Source of the DNA: Treponema denticola ATCC 35405
GTDB taxonomy: Bacteria > Spirochaetota > Spirochaetia > Treponematales > Treponemataceae
Assembly (NCBI RefSeq): GCF_000008185.1
Contig: NC_002967.9
Location: forward strand, 496,001-560,000
Reading direction: 5' to 3'
DNA length: 64,000 nt
Positions 6,909 through 15,295 of the stretch are shown piece after piece. The translations under genes and the position numbers were made by a program. Under the pieces are notes generated by a model. The model made no database searches. It had not been told where the DNA came from and worked only from the letters and a program-made list of their open reading frames with translations. Numbering within the stretch: the stretch's first letter is position 1; each line of letters starts with the position of its first letter.

Positions 6909-9876
6909 TTTGAACATTATAATTGAGCAGGCTAATGCAGCTATTTTATCTCGTGACTATGCTTTTGCAGAAAAAATTTTATTAAATCAATTAAAAAAAC
7001 AAAAAAATACACCTGATGAGTATTATCAATTAAAAAATCTTTTGGGAAAACTCTATATCCGATCGGGCGATATGAAAAAGGGCTTGGAAATATACAAAGA
7101 ACTAAATTCTCTTAATCCCAATAATTCAGATATTCTAAACAATATGGGCGTTATCTACCGCCGTCTTAACATGTTTAATGAGTCGATAGTTATCTTGGAA
7201 AAGGCAAAGGCTATAGACAGCAAAAATGAAACAACTCTTTATAATCTAGGCAATACATATAAACAAAACGGCGATTACAAACATGCAATACAATGTTTTA
7301 CCGATGTATTGGATATAAAACCGGATGATGCCCTTGCATATAACCATTTAGGAAGCGTATATTTTTTATGCAAAGATTACCCTAAAGCTCTTGAAACTTA
7401 TAAGATCGGTTTAAAAGTAGATCCCAATCATCCTTTTTTGAATTTTAATCTTGCAGAGTTGTATAAAGAAGAAAAGCATTATAAAGAAGCGATTAATTCA
7501 TATCAAACTGCCATGAAAACAAAACCTAATTGGTATGAGGCTCTTGCGGCTATTGCCGATTGTTATGTAGAAATGGAAGAACTCGGAAAGGCGATTGAAA
7601 CCTATAAAATGATTATAGGGTCAACAGGTCAATCGGAAGAAAATTTTACAAAATTAGCTAAGCTTTATGAAAAAATTCATGAAGATAAAGATGCCGAAGA
7701 TTTTTATAAAAAAGCCGTTTCTATAAATGGAAACTTTTTGCCTGCAGTACTCGGATATGCCAATATGCTTAAAGCACAAAAAAGATATTTTGATGCTTAT
7801 AATATTTTGATAAATAATAAAGAGAAATATCCTAATAATAAAGAACTACTATTGAGCACGGCAGAAGTTTGCTTGATGCTTGAAGATTATGCAAAGGCTA
7901 AAGAAATCTTAAATCATTTAAGTAAAGAAATTAAGGGCGATAAAGATGTTCTTAAAATGCAGGGTAAGCTTTATTCGGTATTAGGGGATACAAAAAAAGC
8001 AGAGCTTATTTTTGAACACTTACTTCAGTTGTCTCCGAGCGAAATAAATATGAGGGCCGAATTGGCTGATTTATATTTTCATAACGATAAATATAAAGAA
8101 GCCGCAAATGAACTTATCAAATATCTAAATGAAAAGCCTCAAGAAATTTCTGCAAGGTTAAAACTAGGAAAAGCTTATGAACAAATGAAAAGGTATGATT
8201 TAGCCAAGCATGAATATAATAAAATAATAAAAAATGATGCAAATAATACCGAAGCTCTTGCGGCAATTTTGGAGCTGAACAAAAATGAAGGCAATACTGT
8301 TGAAGCTGTTCGTCTTGCAAATAAAATTGTTGATATTCAAACCGATAAAATAGAAAATGACGATATAGGCAGTTTGTCCAAGTCCGTTCAGTTATATGAA
8401 GATGCCGTTAAGTCTTACGGCGATGACGGTATTCTGAATAAAAATCTTGATAAGCTGCGCCCTCCTCAAGAAGAACTTGATATAAGCCCTGAACCGGATT
8501 TAGAAGATTTGGGGGCGGTAAATTTTGAAGATGATGATGAAATAACTCTTAGCGAAAGCTTTGAAGATATGCCTGATTTAGAGATGCCTTTTGATGATTT
8601 AATGGAATTGGCTGATGATGAAGTTTTTGATCGAGGAGAAGATGAAGATTCTTTAGATAATTTGGTCTATGTTGATGCACCCATTGACGATAGTCCGGAC
8701 ATAGGGGCCGAGTATGATCCTCTTGAGCTGGGCAAGCCGGGGCCCAATAGGAATCGAAAGAACGATATACCTGAAGAAGAGTTACAACTTCAAGATACTT
8801 CATCAAAAGGAGATGTTCCTGCAAAAGAAACAACACCTACAAAGGACTTTGCTCCTTCCCAATCTAAGCCATATCAATCTCCTTCAAGTGAATCGGCTCC
8901 TCTTCAATCTCCGCCGTATCAAGTACCTCCAAATGAACCGGCTTCTTATCAAGCTCAGCCGCAGCAGCAATCAAGTATACCGGAATCGGATTATCCCCAA
9001 GATCTTAGCTCTGCCGCAAAATCCGGAAAGCCCGACACAGCCGATATGCCCTTTTCTGCAGCAAAGCCTGACACAGCTGACAGCTTTGGTTCGGAAGATG
9101 AAGGAATCGAAATGGAACCGGAATTGGAAGCAGTACCGGAATCAAGGGACGCTTCTAGCCCTCTGTCTGAAAAACCGGCAGATAAAAAAACGTCTCAAGC
9201 TTCGGGTAGTCCAAACCTTGATGAGATGGATCTAAGTGCTGAAGATTCTTTAAGTAATGAAGATGAATTAAATAATGAAAATGAGTTAATTGATGATCTG
9301 CCTGCCAGCTCGAATGTGCCTTTGTCCGAAGAAACAAATTTAAGCTCTGATGATGAGGATTTTTTAGATCCTGCGGGTACGGCTCCCGACTCCCTTATTC
9401 CTTCTTCCTTTGATGATGATTTGGATACTTCCGATTCTGTTGATGAAATTGTAAATAAACTTTCCGATAAACCGTATCTTTCACTTCTGCCTCACAGCTT
9501 AAAAGAATCTCCTCGATTTGAAGAAGAGTTGGATATTATCGAGGGTTATGAAATAGTTAATCTCTTTGTCTATTTGCGTGACTTGATGGATAATCTTCCT
9601 TCTATCGAATTAAAAGATTTTCTTATAAGTAATGAGCGTATTCAAATGGAATATGTTATAAATAAATTGTCCGGAGAGGTCGGGTTAAAACGCAGGATGA
9701 TTCTCTTAAATGTAAAAGGTGCTTTGAAAAAAACAATAGACCCTAAAACTTCTACGGATAAAACTTTAAAGGATGTTTTGGGCTATCTTAGAATAATTGC
9801 ATCTCAGTTGCCTGATAAGGGATTTGCTTCTGCCTGTATAGGAAAGATCAATAGCCTGATAGAACAAATCGAATAA
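6898..9876 (+). CDS. Large tetratricopeptide repeat (TPR) protein
   Basis: 992 residues from the ATG at 6898, preceded by AAGGAAGGAAAG; an in-frame ATG at 6814 lies deep inside the previous gene with no such site. Residues about 1-500 are tandem TPRs (for example NNMGVIYRRLNMFNESIVIL and YNHLGSVYFLCKDYPKALE). Residues about 522-857 are low-complexity: acidic runs, then Pro/Gln/Ser-rich, then acidic again. Residues 858-992 form a folded helical end. No signal peptide, so probably a cytoplasmic or membrane-associated scaffold. Coupled to the secreted LamG/FN3 gene, which hints at a shared envelope role. Confidence 0.85.
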   Translation: MSSNLNIIIEQANAAILSRDYAFAEKILLNQLKKQKNTPDEYYQLKNLLGKLYIRSGDMKKGLEIYKELNSLNPNNSDILNNMGVIYRRLNMFNESIVILEKAKAIDSKNETTLYNLGNTYKQNGDYKHAIQCFTDVLDIKPDDALAYNHLGSVYFLCKDYPKALETYKIGLKVDPNHPFLNFNLAELYKEEKHYKEAINSYQTAMKTKPNWYEALAAIADCYVEMEELGKAIETYKMIIGSTGQSEENFTKLAKLYEKIHEDKDAEDFYKKAVSINGNFLPAVLGYANMLKAQKRYFDAYNILINNKEKYPNNKELLLSTAEVCLMLEDYAKAKEILNHLSKEIKGDKDVLKMQGKLYSVLGDTKKAELIFEHLLQLSPSEINMRAELADLYFHNDKYKEAANELIKYLNEKPQEISARLKLGKAYEQMKRYDLAKHEYNKIIKNDANNTEALAAILELNKNEGNTVEAVRLANKIVDIQTDKIENDDIGSLSKSVQLYEDAVKSYGDDGILNKNLDKLRPPQEELDISPEPDLEDLGAVNFEDDDEITLSESFEDMPDLEMPFDDLMELADDEVFDRGEDEDSLDNLVYVDAPIDDSPDIGAEYDPLELGKPGPNRNRKNDIPEEELQLQDTSSKGDVPAKETTPTKDFAPSQSKPYQSPSSESAPLQSPPYQVPPNEPASYQAQPQQQSSIPESDYPQDLSSAAKSGKPDTADMPFSAAKPDTADSFGSEDEGIEMEPELEAVPESRDASSPLSEKPADKKTSQASGSPNLDEMDLSAEDSLSNEDELNNENELIDDLPASSNVPLSEETNLSSDDEDFLDPAGTAPDSLIPSSFDDDLDTSDSVDEIVNKLSDKPYLSLLPHSLKESPRFEEELDIIEGYEIVNLFVYLRDLMDNLPSIELKDFLISNERIQMEYVINKLSGEVGLKRRMILLNVKGALKKTIDPKTSTDKTLKDVLGYLRIIASQLPDKGFASACIGKINSLIEQIE

Positions 9877-9935
9877 GGCGTTCATAGCTGGACAAAAGAC
9901 AAAATATATATTATTTTTAAATGAGGAGTTTAAAT

Positions 9936-10586
9936 ATGGAATTAAATAAATATATAGATCATACCCTTCTTAAACCGACAGCTTCCGAAAAGGATATAAT
10001 CAAAATTTGTAATGAAGCAAAAGAGTATCATTTTGCTTCCGTTTGTGTAAATCCTTGCAATGTTTCATTGGTGAGAAAGGAGCTGAAAGGTTCCGATGTA
10101 AAGGTCTGCAGCGTTATTTCTTTTCCCTTTGGGGCATCTTCAACGGAGGTAAAAGTAGAAGAGGCTAAAAAGGCAATTGAAGCCGGTGCTGAAGAGATAG
10201 ACATGGTTATAAATGTAGGGAAACTTTTAGAAGGAGATTTGGAATATACTCAAAATGAAGTGAGTGCCATAACAAAGGCCTGCCATGAAAAGAATGTTCT
10301 TCTTAAAGTAATTGTCGAAACCTGTTATCTTGAAGAAAAAAATATTGCGGATATTTGTGCAATTATCGAAAAGGCCGGGGCGGATTTTATAAAGACCTCG
10401 ACAGGCTACGGCTCCCGCGGGGCTTCGGTTGAAGATATAAAACTATTTAAAAAATACTTAAAAAAAGATACGAAGATAAAAGCTTCCGGCGGGGTGCGCA
10501 CCCGTGAAGATGCGGAAACCTATATCGGTTTGGGCTGTTCAAGGATAGGAGCTAGCAGCGGTATAGCAATAGTTACCGGCAAGTAA
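9936..10586 (+). CDS. deoC: Deoxyribose-phosphate aldolase
   Basis: 216 residues from ATG 9936, with GAGGAG 7 nt upstream (an ATG at 9921 overlaps that site). Splits 2-deoxyribose-5-phosphate into glyceraldehyde-3-phosphate and acetaldehyde. The class I aldolase residues are present: Asp89 in EIDMVINVG, the Schiff-base Lys153 in FIKTSTG, and Lys182 in IKASGGVRT. Length and motifs are typical. It works with the purine nucleoside phosphorylase encoded at 21323 in nucleoside salvage, although the two are not adjacent. A strong terminator follows. Confidence 0.95.
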   Translation: MELNKYIDHTLLKPTASEKDIIKICNEAKEYHFASVCVNPCNVSLVRKELKGSDVKVCSVISFPFGASSTEVKVEEAKKAIEAGAEEIDMVINVGKLLEGDLEYTQNEVSAITKACHEKNVLLKVIVETCYLEEKNIADICAIIEKAGADFIKTSTGYGSRGASVEDIKLFKKYLKKDTKIKASGGVRTREDAETYIGLGCSRIGASSGIAIVTGK

Positions 10587-10600
10587 ATTGTTAGAAAAAA

Positions 10601-10626
10601 AACGGCCTCCAAGGGCCGTTTTTTTT
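10601..10626 (+). terminator. Rho-independent terminator after deoC
   Basis: AACGGCC (10601-10607), loop TCCAAG, GGCCGTT (10614-10620), then TTTTTT. An A-run precedes it, so it may also work for the convergent ferritin gene. Confidence 0.85.
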
Positions 10627-10638
10627 ACGTCTTTAAAT

Positions 10639-11121
10639 TTAAGCTCTTTTGCCTAGTTCCTTATCCAAAATCATAAGACCTGTATTGTTATCGATGTATT
10701 TAAACTTATCCAAGATAGCCGTAACATTGGCCTCTTCTTCAACCTGTTCATTGATAAACCAAGTTAAGAAGCTTTGAGTTTTATAATCTTTTTCGGTTAG
10801 AGCCAACTCGTAAAGGCTTGTGATAGAAGCGGTTACAAGTTTTTCGTGTTCTAAAACCTTTTTGATTACATCGATGGGTTTTCCGTATTCGGTACTTTGG
10901 GCACCGATGGCTCCCAAAACAGGCTTTGCTCCTATCTCAAACAAGTATCTGTATATCTTAAGAGCATGTTCCATTTCTTCCTTAGCTTGCTCCTGCATCC
11001 AATGGGCAAAACCTGTAAGAGCCTCAGTTTCAAAATGTACAGCCATTCCTAAATATAAATAAGCCGATTCCATTTCCTTGTTAATCTGCTCGTTTAAAGC
11101 CTTTGTAATTTTTTCGTTCAT
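10639..11121 (-). CDS. Non-haem ferritin
   Basis: 160 residues from the ATG at 11121, with AAGGCGG just upstream; an in-frame start at 11184 would lie in the promoter. Iron-storage protein forming a cytosolic 24-mer. Ferroxidase ligands are seen: Glu16 (KEMESA), Glu49 and His52 (KEEMEHA), Glu93 (EHEKL), Gln126 (NEQVEEE). Four-helix bundle and length match the bacterial FtnA type; no haem-binding Met of bacterioferritin is evident. It has its own promoter in the 64-bp gap after the M20 gene. Confidence 0.92.
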   Translation of the reverse strand: MNEKITKALNEQINKEMESAYLYLGMAVHFETEALTGFAHWMQEQAKEEMEHALKIYRYLFEIGAKPVLGAIGAQSTEYGKPIDVIKKVLEHEKLVTASITSLYELALTEKDYKTQSFLTWFINEQVEEEANVTAILDKFKYIDNNTGLMILDKELGKRA

Positions 11122-11155
11122 AATATTTACCGCCTTATATATGTATAATATATTA

Positions 11156-11184
11156 AAGATACTACTATTTTTGTCTACAGTCAA
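11156..11184 (-). promoter_or_regulatory. Ferritin promoter
   Basis: Minus strand TTGACT (complement of 11179-11184), 17 bp, TATCTT (complement of 11156-11161). The AT-rich sequence between it and the ATG (11125-11155) has a weak palindromic look that might take a metal or peroxide regulator, but I cannot name one. Confidence 0.5.
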
Positions 11185-11185
11185 G

Positions 11186-12619
11186 TTAAAATTTATTCAT
11201 TATTCGTACAAAAAATGCGAGAGTGCGTTTAAACTCATTCAAGCGTATTCTTTCGTCATTGCCGTGAATTAAGCCTCTTTCTTCTTTTGTTAGGTGCATC
11301 GCAGAAAACCTATAAACCTTATCCGATATTTTTGAGTAATGGCGGGAATCCGAACAGGCCATCATCAGATAGGGAGTTACTAATGTCTTTTCCCAAGTTT
11401 GTCTGATTGCATCGCTTAAAAGCTCGAATTCGGGGCTATCTATTTTTGAATAACGGCTGGGTTCTTCATCGTATTTGACTTCAATTTTTACATCCTCATT
11501 TTTTATCACTCTTTTAAAATGAGAAATAATGTTCTCTCTTCCGTCTTCGGCTAAATAGCGGATATTAATTCCTATGCTGGCTTTAGGCGGGATAACATTA
11601 AAGGCATCGGAGCCGGACATCTTTGTTACAGCCGTTGTGGTGCGGAGCATGGCGTTTAATTCTCCGCCTGTTTTTTTGGTAAGCATGTTAAATAGGGGAT
11701 AAAAAACTTTTAGGTTTGCAAAGACTAATCTCATTCCAAGGCCTGCATGACGGCCGAGAACATCGAACATAGCCGAAACCGGAGGTGTTACATGCATGGG
11801 GAGAGGATTGTTTTCGATATTGCAGACGGCTTGAGCTAATTTACCTACAATCGTGTGTTTAGGAGGTGTTGAAGCATGTCCGCCCTTACTTTCCATCGAA
11901 AGCTCCACATCCATCTGTCCCTTTTCTCCTATACCTATTACGGCAAACCTTTCTTTGATGCCGGGGAAGACGCCTTCAACTACGGCCCCTCCCTCGTCAA
12001 GAACGAACTCCACATTTATATTTTCTTTTTTAAGCTCTTCGACTATTGCAGGGCAGCTTGGGCCGTGCGGTTCTTCATCCCCCGAAAAAGAAAGATAGAT
12101 ATCATGTTCGGGTACAAAACCCTTTGAAAGAAGATACTCGGCAGCTTCCATTACGCCGCAAAGGGTACACTTAGTATCCAAGGTGCCGCGTCCCCAGAGT
12201 ACATTATCTATAATTTCAGCCCCGAAGGGATCTCGGCTCCAGCCCTCCCGATTTACGGGGACTACATCATAATGGGCCATAAAAACCGAAGCCTTTTCGG
12301 AGCTCTTGCCCTTCCAATGATAAAGGAGTCCTTTAGGTCCTAAGATTCGGCGCGGGCAGGTTTTTGTAACAAGAGGGTAGGCATCGTTTAAATAGTCTTG
12401 GAATTTCTTAAAAACTGACGGGTCTTCAAGACTGACATCGGCGTGAGATACCGTAGGAATCTTTATCATCCCTGAAAACCGGCTTATGGCCTTATCAAAA
12501 TCCATATCGACATTTTCTACGATAAGTTTATTCGGTTTTTTAGGTTTAAATGTGAGAGCCCTTAGCAGCAAAACTAAGGGAAATACAAGAAGTAAAAATA
12601 ATAGGTAAAAATAATTCAT
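11186..12619 (-). CDS. M20 family metallopeptidase (membrane-anchored N-terminus)
   Basis: 477 residues. Residues about 3-22 are a hydrophobic helix, so the enzyme is likely membrane-anchored. Zinc ligands and catalytic residues of M20 are in place: His116 and Asp118 in AHYDVVP, Asp148 in GTLDTK, Glu182/Glu183 in SGDEEPHGPSC. A dimerisation domain follows (GGHASTPP). The family cleaves acylated amino acids or short peptides; similarity in layout to CPS1/PM20D1-type carboxypeptidases is suggestive. Expressed from a consensus promoter divergent from arcA, which fits peptide and arginine use in an amino-acid fermenter. Confidence 0.88.
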   Translation of the reverse strand: MNYFYLLFLLLVFPLVLLLRALTFKPKKPNKLIVENVDMDFDKAISRFSGMIKIPTVSHADVSLEDPSVFKKFQDYLNDAYPLVTKTCPRRILGPKGLLYHWKGKSSEKASVFMAHYDVVPVNREGWSRDPFGAEIIDNVLWGRGTLDTKCTLCGVMEAAEYLLSKGFVPEHDIYLSFSGDEEPHGPSCPAIVEELKKENINVEFVLDEGGAVVEGVFPGIKERFAVIGIGEKGQMDVELSMESKGGHASTPPKHTIVGKLAQAVCNIENNPLPMHVTPPVSAMFDVLGRHAGLGMRLVFANLKVFYPLFNMLTKKTGGELNAMLRTTTAVTKMSGSDAFNVIPPKASIGINIRYLAEDGRENIISHFKRVIKNEDVKIEVKYDEEPSRYSKIDSPEFELLSDAIRQTWEKTLVTPYLMMACSDSRHYSKISDKVYRFSAMHLTKEERGLIHGNDERIRLNEFKRTLAFFVRIMNKF

Positions 12620-12646
12620 AAGGTTTCTCCCTTTTTTATGTTTAAT

Positions 12647-12761
12647 ATTATAGCATAAAGTCTCGAAATTGACAAAGGCTTAAGTGTAAAGTACGCATGA
12701 CAATTCGACCTTAGGTATCTGAATCTTCCCTATTGAATTCTTTGTCTTTATCCTGTACAAT
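12647..12761. promoter_or_regulatory. Divergent promoters of the M20 peptidase and arcA
   Basis: Minus: TTGTCA (complement of 12670-12675), 17 bp, TATAAT (complement of 12647-12652). Plus: TTGAAT (12733-12738), 17 bp, TACAAT (12756-12761), start about 12768, with AGGAG before the arcA ATG. About 60 bp separate the two -35 boxes. Confidence 0.7.
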
Positions 12762-12792
12762 CATCCGGATTATTAAACTTTAGGAGAATTGC

Positions 12793-14025
12793 ATGGCTGT
12801 CATAAATGTTACAAGCGAAATAGGAAAACTAAAAAAGGTGCTCCTGCACCGCCCCGGAAAGGAACTTTTAAATCTTACCCCCGATAAACTTGACGAACTA
12901 TTGTTTGACGATATTCCGTTTTTAAAAATGGCCCAAAAAGAACACGATGCTTTTGCCGATATTCTATCAAAAAACGGAGTTGAGGTTGTATATCTTGAAG
13001 ACTTGGCGGCTGAGGCTGTTTCTCAAAGTGCGGAAATCCGCGAAAAATTTATAAAGCAGTATATTAACGAAGCTGACATCTATTCCGAATATTATCAAAA
13101 AATGATCTATGATTTTCTTAATGCAATCAAGGATCCGAAAGAGCTTATCCTAAAAACAATGGAAGGTGTAAACGCAAACGAGATACCTTTTAAGAATACA
13201 CATTCGCTTTCGCACTATGTTTTAGATTCGGGCTCTATGGTAATAAACCCTATGCCCAACCTCTACTTTACCCGCGACCCCTTTGCATGTATAGGAAACG
13301 GGGTCAGCTTAAATAAAATGTACTCGGTAACAAGATGCCGTGAAACTATTTACGGAGAATACATCTTTGATCACCATCCCGAATATGCCGGAAAGGTAAA
13401 CAGATTTTACAACCGCTATGATGCTCCCAGCATTGAGGGCGGAGATATCTTAAATATCGGTAAAGATGTTTTGGCGATAGGTCTTTCACAGAGGACATCT
13501 GCCAACGCTATCGATTCTATAGCAAACAATATCTTTGATAATGAAACATCTCCTATAAAAACCGTCCTTGCCTTTCAGATTCCTGCAATCAGGGCCTTTA
13601 TGCACTTGGACACGGTCTTTACTCAAATAGACTTTGACAAGTTTACCATTCACCCCGGAATTCTAGGGCCTTTAAGAGTCTTTGAAATTACACGAGGAAC
13701 AAAAAAGGGAGAACTCAATGTAAAGCAGATTGATTCTACCTTGGAAAAGGTTCTTGAAAAATATACGGGAGCCGGAAAGATTGAACTCATCCAATGTGCC
13801 GGAGGCGACAAGATTGCAGCTGAACGCGAACAGTGGAATGACGGCTCCAATACCCTCTGCATAAGCCCGGGCACAATAGTCGTTTATGAAAGAAACGATG
13901 TTACAAACGAAATCTTAAACAAGAAGGGCTTAAAAGTCCTCGAAATGCCCTGCGGTGAACTTTCCCGCGGCCGCGGCGGCCCCCGTTGTATGAGCATGCC
14001 CTTATTAAGAGAAGATATAAGGTAA
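12793..14025 (+). CDS. arcA: Arginine deiminase
   Basis: 410 residues, usual ArcA length. Hydrolyses L-arginine to citrulline and ammonia in the cytosol, the first step of the arginine deiminase pathway that yields ATP. Signature blocks: FTRDPFA, EGGDIL, MHLDTVFT, and the C-terminal SRGRGGPRCMSMP with nucleophile Cys399. AGGAG precedes the ATG. The usual partners arcB and arcC are not next to it; instead a toxin-antitoxin-like pair converges on its 3' end 13 bp away, so arcA is a single-gene unit here. Confidence 0.96.
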   Translation: MAVINVTSEIGKLKKVLLHRPGKELLNLTPDKLDELLFDDIPFLKMAQKEHDAFADILSKNGVEVVYLEDLAAEAVSQSAEIREKFIKQYINEADIYSEYYQKMIYDFLNAIKDPKELILKTMEGVNANEIPFKNTHSLSHYVLDSGSMVINPMPNLYFTRDPFACIGNGVSLNKMYSVTRCRETIYGEYIFDHHPEYAGKVNRFYNRYDAPSIEGGDILNIGKDVLAIGLSQRTSANAIDSIANNIFDNETSPIKTVLAFQIPAIRAFMHLDTVFTQIDFDKFTIHPGILGPLRVFEITRGTKKGELNVKQIDSTLEKVLEKYTGAGKIELIQCAGGDKIAAEREQWNDGSNTLCISPGTIVVYERNDVTNEILNKKGLKVLEMPCGELSRGRGGPRCMSMPLLREDIR

Positions 14026-14038
14026 CTTTACATAAAGA

Positions 14039-14233
14039 CTAAAACTTATGGGCTATACCGCTTTGCTTCATGATAGCATTAGCGGTATGCCGTGATTTTA
14101 TTTTGGAATCAACGGTAAAACGGCAATCGTTTATTGGACTATACCAAATGTCATGATCGCCCTTGCCGTGCCTTACAAAAGCACACCCGTTTTTACGCAA
14201 TATTTCTCTCACAATTTTTTCATACTGTGCCAT
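14039..14233 (-). CDS. HicA-like mRNA interferase toxin
   Basis: 64 residues from the ATG at 14233. Small basic protein of double-stranded-RNA-binding-like fold: EIVREILRKNG-type start (KIVREILRKNGCAFVRHGKG) followed by DHDIWYSP, with the His of the HGKGDHDIW block as likely catalytic residue. HicA toxins cleave mRNA. It is translated right after its partner through a TAATG stop-start overlap of one base, which fixes the start. Antitoxin-first order is opposite to the HicAB pair at 42.3-42.9 kb. Confidence 0.7.
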   Translation of the reverse strand: MAQYEKIVREILRKNGCAFVRHGKGDHDIWYSPINDCRFTVDSKIKSRHTANAIMKQSGIAHKF

Positions 14234-14454
14234 TATGCATACATCCGTTCGGATTTTTCGGCACAAAAGTGCAATGTGGTTTGATTGTGAGGAATCTGAT
14301 TATTCTCTTGGAGCAGATCAGGCACGGCGTATCGTACTCTTTCCATAAGGGCATCAATAGAACCGCTTTCAAGAACAAGGCCTCTTATATCATCGCTTGT
14401 TGCTATCCATACCCCGGCTTCATTGTCCCAGTTTATTTTAATGATATATTCCAT
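14233..14454 (-). CDS. DUF1902/HicB-like antitoxin
   Basis: 73 residues. The start MEYIIKINWDNEAGVWIATS is the beta-sheet opening of HicB/DUF1902 proteins, followed by ALMERVRYAVPDLLQ helix. It should bind and neutralise the HicA-like toxin encoded immediately downstream. No DNA-binding tail is visible, so autoregulation may be weak or indirect. Assignment rests on the fold pattern and the overlapping partner. Confidence 0.7.
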   Translation of the reverse strand: MEYIIKINWDNEAGVWIATSDDIRGLVLESGSIDALMERVRYAVPDLLQENNQIPHNQTTLHFCAEKSERMYA

Positions 14455-14502
14455 GATTATAAGTTTATCATAGGCGGGATATTTTTACAAGTGTAAATTA
14501 TT

Positions 14503-15210
14503 TCACGGCAGATATTCAGGCAAGATATTCTTTAGAGAATTAAAAAGGTTTATCTTGAGCTTGTAGGAGCCGCCTGTCAGGCGGTCGAGTCTTGAGCGGG
14601 CTGTTTTGCGGGCGGAGTTTTCTTGAAAGTTGCAGGTGCAGGTCGAGCATATATAGCCGGCCTGCTCCGAATGGCGGATAATCATGGGGAGGTCTGCAAG
14701 GCAAAGCGGCCTTATCATCGTAACGGGATATTTTTCGAATTTTAAGACGGGGGGCATTGTAGACAATATTCCCTTTTCTAAGGAATTCATCAAAAGGGTT
14801 TCCAAAATATCATCCAAGTGATGACCCAAGGCTATCTTATTAAAGCCTTCCTCCATAGCAAATTTATTTAGCTCGGTTCGCCTTTGAGTTGAGCACCACC
14901 AGCAATTCATCTTTTCATTAGGTTTTAATCTTCCCAAGACGGAAACGGTTTTTATTGTGAGCGGAATATTCCAGTTTTCAAACATTTTTATTAAATCAGG
15001 AGAAAGGGGCGGGGCTACATCGGTTGCTATGTGCATAGCATGAACTTCAAATCTAGGTGAGGGGCGTTTTAAGCGCATTGAAAAATACTCGGCTAAGGCC
15101 GTAGAATCTTTTCCGCCTGAAGCAGCAAGTAAAATTCGGTCTCCTTCTTCTATCATCTTATAATCAAAAACAGCCCTGTCGATTGTTCTAAAAAGTTTGG
15201 GGTTTGCCAT
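14503..15210 (-). CDS. TtcA/TilS-family PP-loop enzyme, probable tRNA 2-thiocytidine synthase-like
   Basis: 235 residues from the ATG at 15210; longer readings would run into the divergent gene at 15296. The PP-loop SGGKDS (31-36) adenylates the target base. Cysteines Cys103/Cys106 (CWWC) and Cys188/191/193 can hold an iron-sulfur cluster as in TtcA-type tRNA thiolases. LGHHLDDILETLLMN is the typical second block of the family. It should act on tRNA in the cytosol. Substrate position (cytidine 32 or other) is not proven. No strong ribosome binding site is seen. Confidence 0.78.
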   Translation of the reverse strand: MANPKLFRTIDRAVFDYKMIEEGDRILLAASGGKDSTALAEYFSMRLKRPSPRFEVHAMHIATDVAPPLSPDLIKMFENWNIPLTIKTVSVLGRLKPNEKMNCWWCSTQRRTELNKFAMEEGFNKIALGHHLDDILETLLMNSLEKGILSTMPPVLKFEKYPVTMIRPLCLADLPMIIRHSEQAGYICSTCTCNFQENSARKTARSRLDRLTGGSYKLKINLFNSLKNILPEYLP

Positions 15211-15295
15211 GGATATGAGAATAATATTTTTTTTAAAAAAAGACAATGGCTTTTGTTTTAATAAGCTGCCTGCCGATAATGAATAGAGGTGTTGT

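Noticed and set aside
8714-9235. 173-codon alternative plus frame inside the TPR gene, and antisense frames at 8549-8836
   Set aside because: They lie in the low-complexity region of the TPR gene, where repetitive codons open other frames.
11121-11160. Fur/PerR-like box in the ferritin leader
   Set aside because: Only AT-rich partial symmetry; not distinguishable from background.
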